Below are positions 20,330-30,319 of a stretch of 43,900 bases of DNA, piece after piece. The DNA is from Nemertoderma westbladi (Eukaryota > Xenacoelomorpha > Nemertodermatida > Nemertodermatidae). The stretch spans positions 1 through 43,900 of the forward strand of contig JAUCBJ010008492.1 of the NCBI GenBank assembly GCA_032718475.1, given 5' to 3'. Below the pieces are notes generated by a model. The model had not been told where the DNA came from and made no database searches. It saw only the letters and a list, made by a program, of their open reading frames with translations. Numbering within the stretch: position 1 is the stretch's first letter; every line of letters begins with the position of its first letter. The position numbers and the translations under genes were made by a program.

Positions 20330-21100
20330 ATGGATCCCAACGACATTCTGCTCATCGCCCAGGCCCTCAAAGGCGTAGCACAGGCACAACCCATCACCGA
20401 TTCCACTCAAACAATCACATCTGTGTCAGTCAAACTACCTACTTTTTGGACCTCTGATCCAGAAATCTGGTTCACTCAAGTGGAGGCGCAATTTGAGACA
20501 CGGACTCCACCGATCACTGCTGACAAGACCAAGTTCAACTATTTAGTAGCTTCCCTTGATAATGCAACCGCAAAAGAAGTTCATGCCCTCATCCTCGATC
20601 CTCCCGTTAATGAACGCTATGAGGCTCTCAAGATTGCCCTGATAAAAGCATTTGGAACAACGCAAGCAGCGAGAGACAACGCACTGCTGTCATTATCTGG
20701 CCTTAGAGACCGAACACCATCGGGTCTGCTGCGACACATGCATTCCCTGAATAGTGACCCTGAGACAATTTTTCGCGCTCTATTCATGGCCCAAATGCCC
20801 ACTGAAGTGCGTAGCATCCTTGCTGGATCTGGAACTACAGACCTTGAAAAACTAGCAACAGAGGCAGACCACATTATCGAGGCTGGATGTCTCGAACTTG
20901 GTTCAGCCAGCATCAATGCTGCCCGTTTTGCCCCACCTCACCTAACGAATACACACAGCCTTTGTTTCTACCATGCAAAATTTGGAGAGAAAGCATGGAA
21001 CTGTAAACAAGGAGATTGCCCACTACGCAAACTAGTACGAACATTGACCACCTCACAACTGTACACAAAAGCCCTGGGAAACTCCAAGGCCGACCACTAG
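20330..21100 (+). CDS. Gypsy-1 Gag (256 aa)
   Basis: Intact frame from MDPNDILLIAQAL. The capsid-like part has LPTFWTSDPEIWFTQVEAQF, then KFNYLVASL, LLRHMHSL and the usual LATEADHIIEA. The zinc motif is CFYHAKFGEKAWNCKQGDC (C-x2-H-x9-C-x4-C), the unusual CsRn1-type Cys-His box. It ends at TAG 21098-21100, after a canonical slippery site, so pol is made by -1 frameshifting. Gag is a structural protein forming cytoplasmic particles. It is the least damaged part of this element. Confidence 0.85.
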   Translation: MDPNDILLIAQALKGVAQAQPITDSTQTITSVSVKLPTFWTSDPEIWFTQVEAQFETRTPPITADKTKFNYLVASLDNATAKEVHALILDPPVNERYEALKIALIKAFGTTQAARDNALLSLSGLRDRTPSGLLRHMHSLNSDPETIFRALFMAQMPTEVRSILAGSGTTDLEKLATEADHIIEAGCLELGSASINAARFAPPHLTNTHSLCFYHAKFGEKAWNCKQGDCPLRKLVRTLTTSQLYTKALGNSKADH

Positions 21101-21118
21101 GCGTCTCTACAGTTGGCC
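21076..21118 (+). promoter_or_regulatory. -1 ribosomal frameshift signal, Gypsy-1
   Basis: The heptamer G GGA AAC at 21076-21082 is in the gag zero frame. A 5-base spacer follows, then a stem GGCCGAC (21088-21094) pairing with GTTGGCC (21112-21118), one G-U pair. The pol frame is -1 relative to gag and is open across the site. The gag stop lies inside the loop. Confidence 0.75.
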
Positions 21119-22704
21119 ACCCTCCAACGACGAAAAGAAACACGATGACGGTTTGTGACCGCTGCTCTGGTCGCCACTACCTCGTAGACTGTGGTGCAGA
21201 TTACTCAGTTTACCCTGCATCTGCATATGAAAAGCGGTACAACGCATGTACAGATCCACTTGAAGCTGCAAACTCAACCATCATCCGCACCTGGGGTTCA
21301 CGGGACATCCCTCTCCTACTCGGTCGTCGATCCTTCATCCGCAAGTTTCGCCTTGCTGAAGTTTCACAACCTATCCTCGGTGCAGATTTCTTTGCGGAGA
21401 ACCACTTGACAATTGACATGACTGGGCGTCGCCTCCTTGACTTGAAACTGCTGACAACGATCCCTTCCAAGGAATCCCACATACAGCCATCTATCTCAGG
21501 CATCCACTCCGTCTCTGGTAATCCTTTCGACAAGATCATTGATGAGTTCCCTGAACTTTTGATACCACGCTTCTATGCAGATGCGACAAACAAACATGGT
21601 GTAGAACACCATATCCTTACCCAAGGACCACCACTTCACTCTCGAGCTCGGCGTCTCGATGCTGAGAAGTTGGAAATTGCCAAAACAGAGTTTGCCAAAA
21701 TGGAGGAACTCGGTATCATTTGACAATCCAACTCGCCTTGGTCCTTTCCCCTCCATATTGCCCCCAAACCTGGTGGTGGCTGGCGCCCATGTGGGGACTT
21801 CCGCCGACTAAATGATGTCACAACGGATTCCCTCACATACAAGACTTCAATGCCAGTCTTGATGGCACAACTATTTTTTCAAAGATTGACTTGGTGCGAG
21901 GGTTTCATCACATCCCTGTCCATACCAACGATGTAGCTAAAACTGCCATCATAACACCCTTCGGGTTATATGAGTTCCTCAGGATGCCATTTCGACTGAA
22001 AAATGCCGCGCAGGCGTTCCAGCGCCTCATGGATGGCATCCTACACGGCATTCCCTTCACATTTGTTTACCTAGACATAGACAACATCCTTGTTGCTAGT
22101 ACAAACTCTGAGGAACATGCAGACCACCTAAGACAGGTTTTCCGCCTCCTTCTCGACAATGGGATGGTAATAAATAGGAGTAAGTGTGTTTTCGGTTCAG
22201 CAGAACTCACATACCTAGGACACAACATCAATGCCACAGGCATTACTCCACTACCAACCAAAGTTTCTGCCATCCTCGGCTACCCAGTACCTGAATCAAA
22301 ACTTGCACTCCAACGTTTCCTTGGAATGATAAATTATTATCACCGCTTTATTCCGCATGTTGCCAGCACCCTTTCAGCACTCCACGAAGCAACAAAGGGC
22401 AAAGGTAAAGATATATTCTGGACCACAAACTGTCAGTCCGCCTTTGAAGCCGCAAAATCAGCACTCGCAAACGCCACCCTTCTCATACACCATAGCCGTA
22501 CAAGCGATACAAGGATCAGCACCGATGCATCCGACATTGCCGTTGGTGCACAGCTGGAACAACAGAACTCTGGAGTTTGGCAACCACTGGCAATTTTTCC
22601 CGAAAGCTTACCACTGCTGAGTCGAAGTACAGCACTTTCGACCGTGAACTTTTAGCTATCTACACCTCCAGTAAACACTTCCAACACTTCGTCGAGGGTA
22701 GAAA
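21077..22704 (+). pseudogene. Gypsy-1 Pol: protease, RT and start of RNase H, broken
   Basis: Protease: HYLVDCGADYSVYPA (D-C-G-A instead of the usual D-T-G-A). The RT begins at EELGII, then TGA at 21721 where Arg is expected, then SNSPWSFPLHIAPKPGGGWR and CGDFRRLNDVTT. A frame change near 21850 leads to FSKIDLVRGFHHIPV, TPFGLYEFLRMPF and FVYLDIDNILVAS. The last is an altered Y-x-D-D box with two extra residues. The RNase H start is ISTDASDIAVGAQL. The part is cut at FVEGRKFHI by the LINE at 22717. Confidence 0.85.
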
Positions 22705-23441
22705 GTTCCACATACTACTACTAGGATCGGCATGCTGCATTGCAGCTGCATTTTTAAGAATGCTGTGCCGGCTTGTCAACAAAATTGCACCGCCACAACT
22801 GCCTATCACCCATGACATTTGCTAGATCATCCGCATCTTTAAGGCCAGTGTCCTTTAAGATGCGTCTCAAAAAAGTCATGGGCTGTCCACCATGCTTATT
22901 CACTCCATGAGGCTGCCAAAGTACAAGATTATGCACTGGCTGGTCCTCACGGCGAAAGCAATGTCCTGCAAAGCGGAGGCGATTTTGTTCTAGTGTCAAG
23001 CTTGGGGGAACCAATGAGACACCTCCAATGTTATATAGTGTCTGGTTGGAGATGTGTGCATTGTACTTGACACAATGTACCCGGCGTAGCATTCTTGTGA
23101 ATGTGCCATCCAGAGATTTGGTGTCCTCAGCAGTTAGAGCCCAGCATGGACTCCCGTAGAGGAGTACTGGAACTACTGCTGCTCTAAATAAACGGACCTT
23201 AAGTTTCCGATTAATTCTAGGTGACTTCCAAATCCTGGAAAGCCTATTCAAGGCTGCCCATGCCTTTCCCTTACGTATTCGAAGGTCCTCACCTGACTTC
23301 CGGATCCATGATCCCAGGTAACAGAAGTCGTCCACATGCTCAAGCATACCATCCTTTGAGCTTATGCTCATCCGATCAGAGACTTGCTGAGGATTTTCAA
23401 AGTTAACTGTCAGAATTTTGGTCTTTCTGGTTCCACATACT
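22705..23441 (-). mobile_element. LINE copy B inserted in Gypsy-1 RNase H, with 12-bp TSD
   Basis: The 12-base word GTTCCACATACT occurs at 22705-22716 and 23430-23441, flanking a 713-bp insert (22717-23429). The insert is nearly identical to the 3' end of the full-length LINE and is in minus orientation. Its (CTA)n 3' tail is at the low-coordinate end. The RNase H reading FHILTDHRP resumes exactly after the second TSD copy. Minus frame 23371-22754 is open and encodes the LINE C-terminus. Confidence 0.95.
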
Positions 23442-24994
23442 TACTGATCACAGGCCACTTACCTTCGCTTTCTCAGCCTCTACTGATCGTTCACCACGCC
23501 AAACTCGACATATGTCATACATTGCCGAATTCACAACTGATATTCGCCATATCAAAGGCCCTGACAACATTGATGCTGATGCACTCTCATGTGCAGTAGC
23601 TCCCTCGGTCTCAGCAATTTACCTACCAACAATTAACTATCAACAGCTGGCAACTGACCAGTCTTCCTCGGGAGACATCGCCTCGTACCACACAGCAATC
23701 TCTGGTCTCTGCCTCAAAGACATATCCTTCGGCGACTACTCAGTCCTATGCGATGTTTCCACTGGAAACAATCGGCCCCTTGTCCCGGCCACATGGACTA
23801 AACGAGTATTCGACGCCATACACAATCTGGCACACGCCGGTTTCTGTCCAACACAACGCGCAATTTCATCTAAGTTTGTATGGCACAGGATGTAATCAGA
23901 TATTCGGAAATGGTGCTGAGAATGCCACTCGTGCCAAGCATCAAAAGTACAGCACCACGTACACGCACCTCTTGCCACTCGACCTCAACCTGACCGTCGA
24001 TTTGGCAGTATCCACGTCGACCTCGTCGGTCCCTTTCCGGTGTCTGAAGCCTACACATACCTCTTTACAATCATCGATCGTTTCACACGATGGCCTGAAG
24101 CAATTCCACTGGAGAATGCCACTTCGTTGACTTGTGCCCAAGCATTTATCAGAAACTGGATTTCCAGATTTGGCATACCCGAAGATCTAACCTCAGACAG
24201 TGGTGCCCAGTTCACATCCAAACTCTGGGCAAATCTACACAAACTGCTCGGCGTCTCTGCCTCCTCAACTACAGCGTATCACCCACAGGCAAATGGAATG
24301 GCCGAACGGATGCACCGGCATCTTAAGGCTTCTCTTAAAGCTCGCCTTACCAACCCGCAATGGATGGATGAATTGCCAATCGTTCTCCTCGGAATGAGAA
24401 CTGCGTGGCGCGAAGGTGGAAACTGAAATCTATGGTACATATCTTCACCTTCCCGGCGAGCTCCTTCAACCCGGCTCTCGTGATGCCACTCCAACGGATG
24501 AGTTTCTCAATCACTTTCAAACAACAATGCAGTCGATAATCCCTCCACCAGTTAACTTCCATGGACAACACCCCAAACATGTCCCAAGCAACTTAGCTTC
24601 GACCGGGTTCGTTTATGTCCGAGTGGACAAGCACCACGGACCACTTGAAAGACCCTACACTGGACCATTCAAAGTGTTAGAGGCTGGCGACAAATATTTC
24701 CTCATAGAAATAAACGGAAAAAAAGACTCAGTGTCAGTAGACCGACTCAAAGTCGCCTATTGTGTACCACCGACAGCTGCAACTCCAAAGCCTCCATCCC
24801 AGATAGCATCACAACCTCCACCAACCCCAAACACATCGGTACCATCTCAAACACGCAAAACAACCCCATCAGAGCACTTCTCACGCTTTGGCCGCACAGT
24901 GAAACAACCAAACTATTACGGGTTCCAGGCATCCTCGCTACAGTACCCTTCGCTGGGGGGAGCCATGTGGCAACCCTGGAACGAGCCAGGATAA
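23442..24994 (+). pseudogene. Gypsy-1 Pol: RNase H end and integrase, broken
   Basis: RNase H tail: TDHRPLTFAFS, MSYIAEFTTDIRHIKGPDNIDADALS. Integrase zinc finger: HNLAHAGF.. and, after a frame change near 23890, CHSCQASKVQHH. Catalytic core: VDLVGPFPVSEAYTYLFTII, TSDSGAQFTS and HPQANGMAERMHR, giving D, D and E. A frame change near 24420 leads to the C-terminal FVYVRVDKHHGPLERPYTGP and FSRFGRTVKQPNYYGF. The end of the frame overlaps a polypurine run (CTGGGGGGAGC) before the candidate LTR. Confidence 0.85.
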
Positions 24995-25147
24995 CAGAAC
25001 AAAGAATAACTAAGAATGTTGCTTAGCAACCTAACAACAAGAACAATTAGATACTATAATAGTGACATTGTGTGTAATAAGTCACGTTGGTTACACAATA
25101 AACCAGTTCTCTGGAATCTCTGTACATTAGCTATATTTATAATGGCA
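24966..25147 (+). repeat. candidate 3' LTR of Gypsy-1
   Basis: Starts TGTGGCAACCC just after the polypurine run GGGGGGAGCCA and contains ACAATAAACC, a plausible poly(A) signal. It may end at ATGGCA. No second LTR copy is present for confirmation, so the boundaries are inferred. Confidence 0.45.
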
Positions 25148-25157
25148 GTGATTTTTT

Positions 25158-25694
25158 ATCGCAATAATTTTTATTGTCCGTTTAAATCCTTTTTTTGTCC
25201 TTTTTTTTTTATTTTTTATGTCCTCCAAAAGTCTAATGTTAGGTTCCATGCTACCGGTTTCTCTACTGCTGTTCTCTCAGGCTATCAGTACCGGTATTAG
25301 TATATATAGCACTATTTTGCTGTATTGTATGTACAGATGTAGGTATAAAGCAGGTATTTCTGTATTTTAGTACCGGTACCAGCACCGGTACTGCTAGAGG
25401 CCTACTGTGTAGCCTACCATTTAAATACGGTAATGGTAGGCTACACAGTAGGCCTATAGCAGTACCGGTGCCGGTACCGGTACTAAAATACAGAAATACC
25501 TGCTTTATACCTACATCTGTACATACAATACAGCAAAATAGTGCTATATATACTAATACCGGTACTGATAGCCTGAGAGAACAGCAGTAGAGAAACCGGT
25601 AGCATGGAACCTAACATTAGACTTTTGGAGGACATAAAAAATAAAAAAAAAGGACAAAAAAAGGATTTAAACGGACAATAAAAATTATTGCGAT
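25158..25694. repeat. 537-bp near-perfect inverted repeat (hairpin)
   Basis: Arms of about 264 bases, 25158-25421 and 25432-25694, pair with only two substitutions (CCAGCACC/CCGGCACC and CTAGAGG/CTATAGG) and a one-base T-run difference. The loop is 10 bases (TAAATACGGT). The arms contain TAGTACCGGTACC and ACCGGTACT words also common in the BEL leader. No ORF or clear TSD is visible. The flanks outside the arms are different sequences. Confidence 0.93.
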
Positions 25695-25811
25695 TAATAA
25701 TTATGACTTGACATTTGAATATACTAATTGTACACCATATACAATAAACAACAAAGTATTAGAACATAATTTAGCTCACGCTAAAATACTATCTTCTAAT
25801 CAATTTGCTTA

Positions 25812-26199
25812 TTTTCAAAAATTTGGTGCTGGCACAACAATTTTCGCCCACCGGCGAAAAATACAAGTTTGAAAACTCTTATGAAATTTTTACTGATTCC
25901 ATTGAATTCAGAACCCTCACAAACCCGTATAACGCAAGAAACGAGGTGATCAATCAATTGATATATTTGATGGTTTTCAAAATTTGGTGCTAGCACCACA
26001 TTTTGCACCCACTTCCGAAAAATACAAGTTTGAGATGTCTAGTTCGATAATTATATTTCCATTGAATTCAGAACAGCCATAACCCTATAAAACGCAATAA
26101 ATAAATTGTCACAAGCAATTTTATCTTTTGAATGGATTTTCAAAATTTCGTACTAGCACCAAAATTTGCACACAGCACCGAAAAATACAAGTTTGATAC
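25812..26199. repeat. ~161-bp tandem repeat (left part)
   Basis: TTTTCAAAA(A)TTTGGTGCT recurs at about 25812, 25974 and 26136. Each unit also has GCACC..CCGAAAAATACAAGTTTGA and CCATTGAATTCAGAAC. The array continues at 29996-30119, so the full-length LINE inserted into it. Confidence 0.85.
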
Positions 26200-26234
26200 T
26201 ACTAGGATCGGCATGCTGCATTGCAGCTGCATTT

Positions 26235-29200
26235 TTAAGAATGCTGTGCCGGCTTGTCAACAAAATTGCACCGCCACAACTCCCTATCACCCATGACCTT
26301 TGCTAGATCATCCGCATCTTTAAGGCCAGTGTCCTTTAAGATGCGTCTCAAGAAAGTCATGGGCTGTCCACCATGCTTATTCACTCCATGAGGCTGCCAA
26401 AGTACAAGATTATGCACTGGCTGGTCCTCACGGCGAAAGCAATGTCCTGCAAAGCGGAGGCGATTTTGTTCTAGTGTCAAGCTTGGGGGAACCAATGAGA
26501 CACCTCCAATGTTATATAGTGTCTGGTTGGAGATGTGTGCATTGTACTTGACACAATGTACCTGGCGTAGCATTCTTGTGAATGTGCCATCCAGAGATTT
26601 GGTGTCCTCAGCAGTTAGAGCCCAGCATGGACTCCCGTAGAGGAGTACTGGAACTACTGCTGCTCTAAATAATCGGACCTTAAGTTTCCGATTAATTCTA
26701 GGTGACTTCCAAATCCTGGAAAGCCTATTCAAGGCTGCCCATGCCTTTCCCTTACGTATTCGAAGGTCCTCACCTGACTTCCGGATCCATGATCCCAGGT
26801 AACAGAAGTCGTCCACATGCTCAAGCATGCCATCCTTTGAGCTTATGCTCATCCGATCAGAGACTTGCTGAGGACTTTCAAAGTTAACTGTCAGAATTTT
26901 GGTCTTTCTGGAGTTAATAAAAAGACCAACACTAGAAGCAGCATGTTCTAATGAGCTGAGGAGCCGCTGGGCTCCCTCTAATGATTCTGAGAGTACTCCT
27001 AAGTCATCAGCAAAGTCTAGATCAGTTAGGTACTTGGCAGGATTTCCTCGACTTCTGGAGCCAGTAGGTGGAGTTATCATCACCCCATCATCATTATGAT
27101 GATCTAAGGACATGCGTAGAACATAGTCAACCACAATAATGAACAAGAATGGTGCAAGTGTGTCACCTTGGAGGACGCCCCATAACACTTCAAATGGTTC
27201 TGTGTCACCGTCAACAGTAGACACAAATGTTGTCGAACCATCGTATACTGAACTGATTGCTGCAATAATTTCATCAGGAATCCCATATAATGAAAGTATG
27301 CTGAACATACGTGAGCGAGAGACTGAATCAAAGGCCTTGAAGAAGTCAACAAAGATAACAGCCAGATGCCTGTCTTTCTTTTTTGATAACTCTTCAATTA
27401 TCCTTCTAAGTGCCAAAATGGGCTCCATGGTCCCACGACCTTTACGGAACCCATTCTGATTTCCACGTAGCAGTCTCTCAATGGGATCCCTGATGCGATT
27501 TAATAGAATTCTATTGTATAGTTTTGCAGCAATCGAGATCAATGAGATTCCCCGAAAAGAACCATAGAGTGTTAGGTTGCCCTTCTTGGGAACTGGCACC
27601 AACTTATTTGTTTTCATTTCTTGTGGGACTCTTGTTGTACGGTACATGTCTACTATGATGGGATAGATGAGCTTTAAACACTCAGGTATTTTAAAGACCT
27701 CAGGGGGAACACCATCTACTCCACTGGCACGATTGGTCTTAATGCTCTTTGCAGCAGCCTTCACTTCTGCAGAGGAGATATCGCCAATGGGAATATCTGG
27801 GAGTACAGACTCAGACACTTTTACTTCTATAAAGTTATCAGGCAATACCCTGTCATTATTGAGGAGCTTTTCAAAGTGGGCTTTCCAACCATTGAGGCGA
27901 TCGGCTGGTGATTCAGCCTTAACCTTGGTGGTTGGTTGGCTTTTCCGCCCAGTAAGCAGATTGATCGATTTCCATGCCTGGGATGATTGCCTGCTGTCGT
28001 CAGCATCATTGATGGCATCAACCTGTTGGTTTATTAGCTCCTGTAGATTAACAGAGTACTGCCTGTTCAGGGACCTAGATGCAGCTTTAACTGCATTCTT
28101 GGCCGCTGTAGTCTGTTTGAGTCGGGACTCTTTCTGCGCCTTATGAAGGTCATTTCGGCACTTCTGAATTTTGTTGTCAGTCCAGGGGGCCCTTTTCCTG
28201 TTTCGAGGGTATACAGGAACTGTTTCTGCAGCTGCTAACTTAACTGCTTCTGTAAAGGCAGTATAGCCCTCACAGTGATCTGCCGCCTCAGAGGCAAGAG
28301 CCTCATACCTGTTGCTCAGCTGTAGTGTGAAGCTGGATCTCACACTTGGCTGTTGCAACAGAGAGGACCAGTCATGCCGTGGCAAGGCAGATTTCGTTGT
28401 TCTGCTAGCACGCAGACTAAGTCTTACCTTGGCCACAATAAGGCGGTGATCACTGGAGAAGGGTCGAAGTGTAAATGCATTACAGTCTTGTATAGAGCTC
28501 CTGTATTTCCTACGAAACAGAATATGGTCTATCTGGGACTTGTGACCACTGGGTCCACTATGAGTCCATAGCTTTCCAGTTCGCTTCTTGAACTGGGTTC
28601 CAGCCGAAAACAATCCATTTCCAGAGATAAAATCCTGAAGATGGACAGAATTTCGGTTAACACTATTGCTATAGACCCAGGGCGATGTAGGTGATTGATG
28701 CAGACTTGCATTAAAGTCTCCCAGGAATGTTAAGAATGCATGCTGATCCACTCCATCAGTTGCTGCTTGTAGATTGTGGTAGAAATTTTCCACCTCCTCT
28801 ACAGGGGCAACACTAGTTGGAGAGTAGCACACAATCAGAACCACCTTAGGAAACTTCTTAGCCAGTCTTCCAGAACATGAGAAGTGGCAACGGATGATGC
28901 GGTTAGAGATTTGGTCTATTTTGTCCAATGCTGCATGTGCAGTTGGATTCATCAATAGACCAATTCCACCATTGCCACTATCATCTGCTGACGCGAGGGC
29001 GAGTCGCCAACCGCCCCCCATGTCCTTAATCAGAACCTCATCAGTCTGTCCAGTCTGCATTCGGTGCTCTTGAACACCCACTGTGCTAAGAGAAAGCTTA
29101 TCTGCCAAGGCAGTCAGCTCACCTTGTCGCATTGGGGACCCGAGTGTTAGGGTGTTTACTGAGGCTAGTCTAGTGACTTGCCTCTGATTCACCAATGGCT

Positions 29201-29552
29201 TTGTTGGTCGGGGTGGAACATGAGAGTAGCCTCCAACTCCAGAATCCCTCTCCCCATCACAATCTGGCCTCCCTGGTGACCCAGGGTTTGGGCCAGAAAG
29301 GTCATCAGGAAAGGGACTCAAAGAATTGTTGGCTGCTCTCTCTCCAGTAGGGGGTGAGACAGGCAGCCGGTCAGGAGTTAACTGACGCCTGTGAGGCCGA
29401 TTGTGTCCGGTAATTCCACTGGCCTCTAGTGGCCGGACCTCCGCATTGCTAATGTAATCCATAGTGGGGGTTGGGGGGTGCTTTTTTGCCGAGTCAGCTC
29501 TCGGGGCAAATACCACACCCTGGTTTGCCTTTCCACAGGGTGGGTGTCGCAA
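26235..29552 (-). CDS. LINE ORF: apurinic-type endonuclease plus reverse transcriptase (1105 aa)
   Basis: Intact single ORF. The N-terminal ~125 residues are Pro-rich and low-complexity; translation could also start at the second Met (MDYISNAEV). Endonuclease at about 128-375, with VGVQEHRM (catalytic E, ~160), CYSPTS, FLGDFNASL (~281) and SDHRLI (~368), all key residues present. RT at about 610-880, with FRGISLIS (~664), FVDFFKAFDSV (~741), LQGDTLAP (~794) and FADDLGVLSES (~847), so the catalytic Asp residues are intact. The C-terminal part has YLGSWI, LYGSPCWAL, RLRFAGHCFR and HNLVLWQPHG. This is the type often annotated craniofacial development protein 2-like in invertebrate genomes. It probably encodes functional machinery. 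I did not assign the LINE clade. Confidence 0.92.
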   Translation of the reverse strand: MRHPPCGKANQGVVFAPRADSAKKHPPTPTMDYISNAEVRPLEASGITGHNRPHRRQLTPDRLPVSPPTGERAANNSLSPFPDDLSGPNPGSPGRPDCDGERDSGVGGYSHVPPRPTKPLVNQRQVTRLASVNTLTLGSPMRQGELTALADKLSLSTVGVQEHRMQTGQTDEVLIKDMGGGWRLALASADDSGNGGIGLLMNPTAHAALDKIDQISNRIIRCHFSCSGRLAKKFPKVVLIVCYSPTSVAPVEEVENFYHNLQAATDGVDQHAFLTFLGDFNASLHQSPTSPWVYSNSVNRNSVHLQDFISGNGLFSAGTQFKKRTGKLWTHSGPSGHKSQIDHILFRRKYRSSIQDCNAFTLRPFSSDHRLIVAKVRLSLRASRTTKSALPRHDWSSLLQQPSVRSSFTLQLSNRYEALASEAADHCEGYTAFTEAVKLAAAETVPVYPRNRKRAPWTDNKIQKCRNDLHKAQKESRLKQTTAAKNAVKAASRSLNRQYSVNLQELINQQVDAINDADDSRQSSQAWKSINLLTGRKSQPTTKVKAESPADRLNGWKAHFEKLLNNDRVLPDNFIEVKVSESVLPDIPIGDISSAEVKAAAKSIKTNRASGVDGVPPEVFKIPECLKLIYPIIVDMYRTTRVPQEMKTNKLVPVPKKGNLTLYGSFRGISLISIAAKLYNRILLNRIRDPIERLLRGNQNGFRKGRGTMEPILALRRIIEELSKKKDRHLAVIFVDFFKAFDSVSRSRMFSILSLYGIPDEIIAAISSVYDGSTTFVSTVDGDTEPFEVLWGVLQGDTLAPFLFIIVVDYVLRMSLDHHNDDGVMITPPTGSRSRGNPAKYLTDLDFADDLGVLSESLEGAQRLLSSLEHAASSVGLFINSRKTKILTVNFESPQQVSDRMSISSKDGMLEHVDDFCYLGSWIRKSGEDLRIRKGKAWAALNRLSRIWKSPRINRKLKVRLFRAAVVPVLLYGSPCWALTAEDTKSLDGTFTRMLRQVHCVKYNAHISNQTLYNIGGVSLVPPSLTLEQNRLRFAGHCFRREDQPVHNLVLWQPHGVNKHGGQPMTFLRRILKDTGLKDADDLAKVMGDRELWRCNFVDKPAQHS

Positions 29553-29995
29553 TGGAGTCAGATATGAGGCCCATCACCCATATCTACTCTGGCGTACATG
29601 ACCCACCATTGGCTGTTGCAGCTCATCTGCTGGGTCATGCCCTGTACCCTTGCTGCCAGGTGCAGGTCGCAGTGAAGTGCCCTCAGAGTGGACATGAGAA
29701 CACTCTACTCCTAACCAGCCATTGGTAGATCACCATCTGCCTGGTCAGGCCATATACCCCTGCAGCCAAGTATATGGGTCCTTAATCCAGGACCAAGGGC
29801 GTCCTTATCCCAGAACGAAGGGGTCCTAGTTACAGGACCAGATTTGCCCTAGTAAGAGGGTCTATGCAGCTACAGGTGGCACCTCCTTTATGCTGCATGG
29901 AGGTGGCAAGTTTTCTTGATCAATGACCTAGAATACCTGACCTGACCAGGATTATAAGTTTGACCAGGATAAGATAATAATATCCTGACCAGGAT
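29553..29995 (-). other. LINE 5' UTR
   Basis: The bases between the ORF start and the TSD. It holds repeated GGTCCT(T)AAT/AGGACCA words near 29770-29860 and TGACCAGGAT repeated three to four times at 29943-29995. An older copy of part of it lies at 18560-18810. It is the expected location of an internal promoter, but I see no defined element. Confidence 0.6.
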
Positions 29996-30119
29996 AAGTT
30001 TGATACACTTGGTGCAACCCGTATATATTCCATCGAAACCAGAACCCCAAAAAACCCCAATTGCGTAAAAATAAAGTTTGAAATTTCTAAATTAATTTAT
30101 ATGAATTCCACCCAATTGC
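29996..30119. repeat. ~161-bp tandem repeat (right part)
   Basis: It resumes the 25812-26199 array after the LINE: GGTGCAACCC, CCATCGAAACCAGAACC, AATTGCGTAAAAATAAAGTTTGA. It is then cut by the Gypsy-2 insertion at 30120. Confidence 0.65.
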
Positions 30120-30288
30120 TGTAACGTAGTGAATTAGTTGTTGTGAATTACTTTAGCCTTATTTGTGTATGGAGGGAGATTTGATTTGAGATTATTGTTC
30201 TTTAGTTGAATATAATGCGGAATGTAGGAATGTGAGAAAGACAGACTTTTAGATACCCTACTTCAGTACCGTACCTGTTATCTTAACA
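30120..30288 (+). repeat. Gypsy-2 5' LTR (169 bp)
   Basis: Begins TGTAACGTAGTG and ends TATCTTAACA. It reads identically to 33798-33966. A TATA-like GAATATAATGCGG lies in the middle. It is very short for a Gypsy LTR. Confidence 0.95.
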
Positions 30289-30289
30289 T

Positions 30290-30301
30290 TGGCGCAGTGT
30301 G
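30290..30301 (+). promoter_or_regulatory. Gypsy-2 primer-binding site
   Basis: TGGCGCAGTGTG starts two bases after the LTR. TGGCGCAGT is the complement of a tRNA 3' end (…ACTGCGCCA), resembling the Ser-type primer sites of some insect Gypsy elements. The tRNA identity is tentative. Confidence 0.6.
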
Positions 30302-30319
30302 TCAATATAACAGTTTATA

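Larger units (their letters stand above)
20267..25147 (+). mobile_element. CsRn1-like Ty3/Gypsy retrotransposon, defective
   Basis: Order: primer-binding site, gag, -1 frameshift signal, protease, RT, RNase H, integrase with a RFGR-type tail, candidate 3' LTR. The clade is judged from the gag CxxHx9C zinc motif, the tRNA-Trp-like PBS and the C-terminal SRFGRTVKQP motif, all features of CsRn1-type elements. It is broken by a stop at 21721, frameshifts near 21850, 23890 and 24420, and a LINE inserted at 22717. No 5' LTR is present. Confidence 0.8.
26189..30006 (-). mobile_element. full-length APE-type LINE with 11-bp TSD
   Basis: The LINE spans 26200-29995. The 11-base word AAGTTTGATAC is duplicated at 26189-26199 and 29996-30006. 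On the minus strand it has a 5' UTR of about 440 bases, one 1105-aa ORF and a ~35-base 3' UTR. The 3' tail is TAG-repeat-like (CCTAGTAG) rather than poly(A). At least three near-identical 5'-truncated copies in this window share the same 3' end, as expected of target-primed reverse transcription. Confidence 0.93.

Noticed and set aside
24966-25147. Confirmed LTR pair for Gypsy-1
   Set aside because: I could not find a matching copy upstream of 20267, so only a candidate 3' LTR is reported.
25158-25694. Hairpin as a simple long-read foldback artefact
   Set aside because: Arm symmetry stops sharply at 25158 and 25694 with unrelated flanks on both sides, the arms have base differences and the loop is unique. 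A read artefact would extend the symmetry. It is not fully excluded without reads.
25812-26199. CRISPR-like array
   Set aside because: The period is about 161 bp, the whole unit is diverged rather than repeat-plus-unique-spacer, and the context is eukaryotic.
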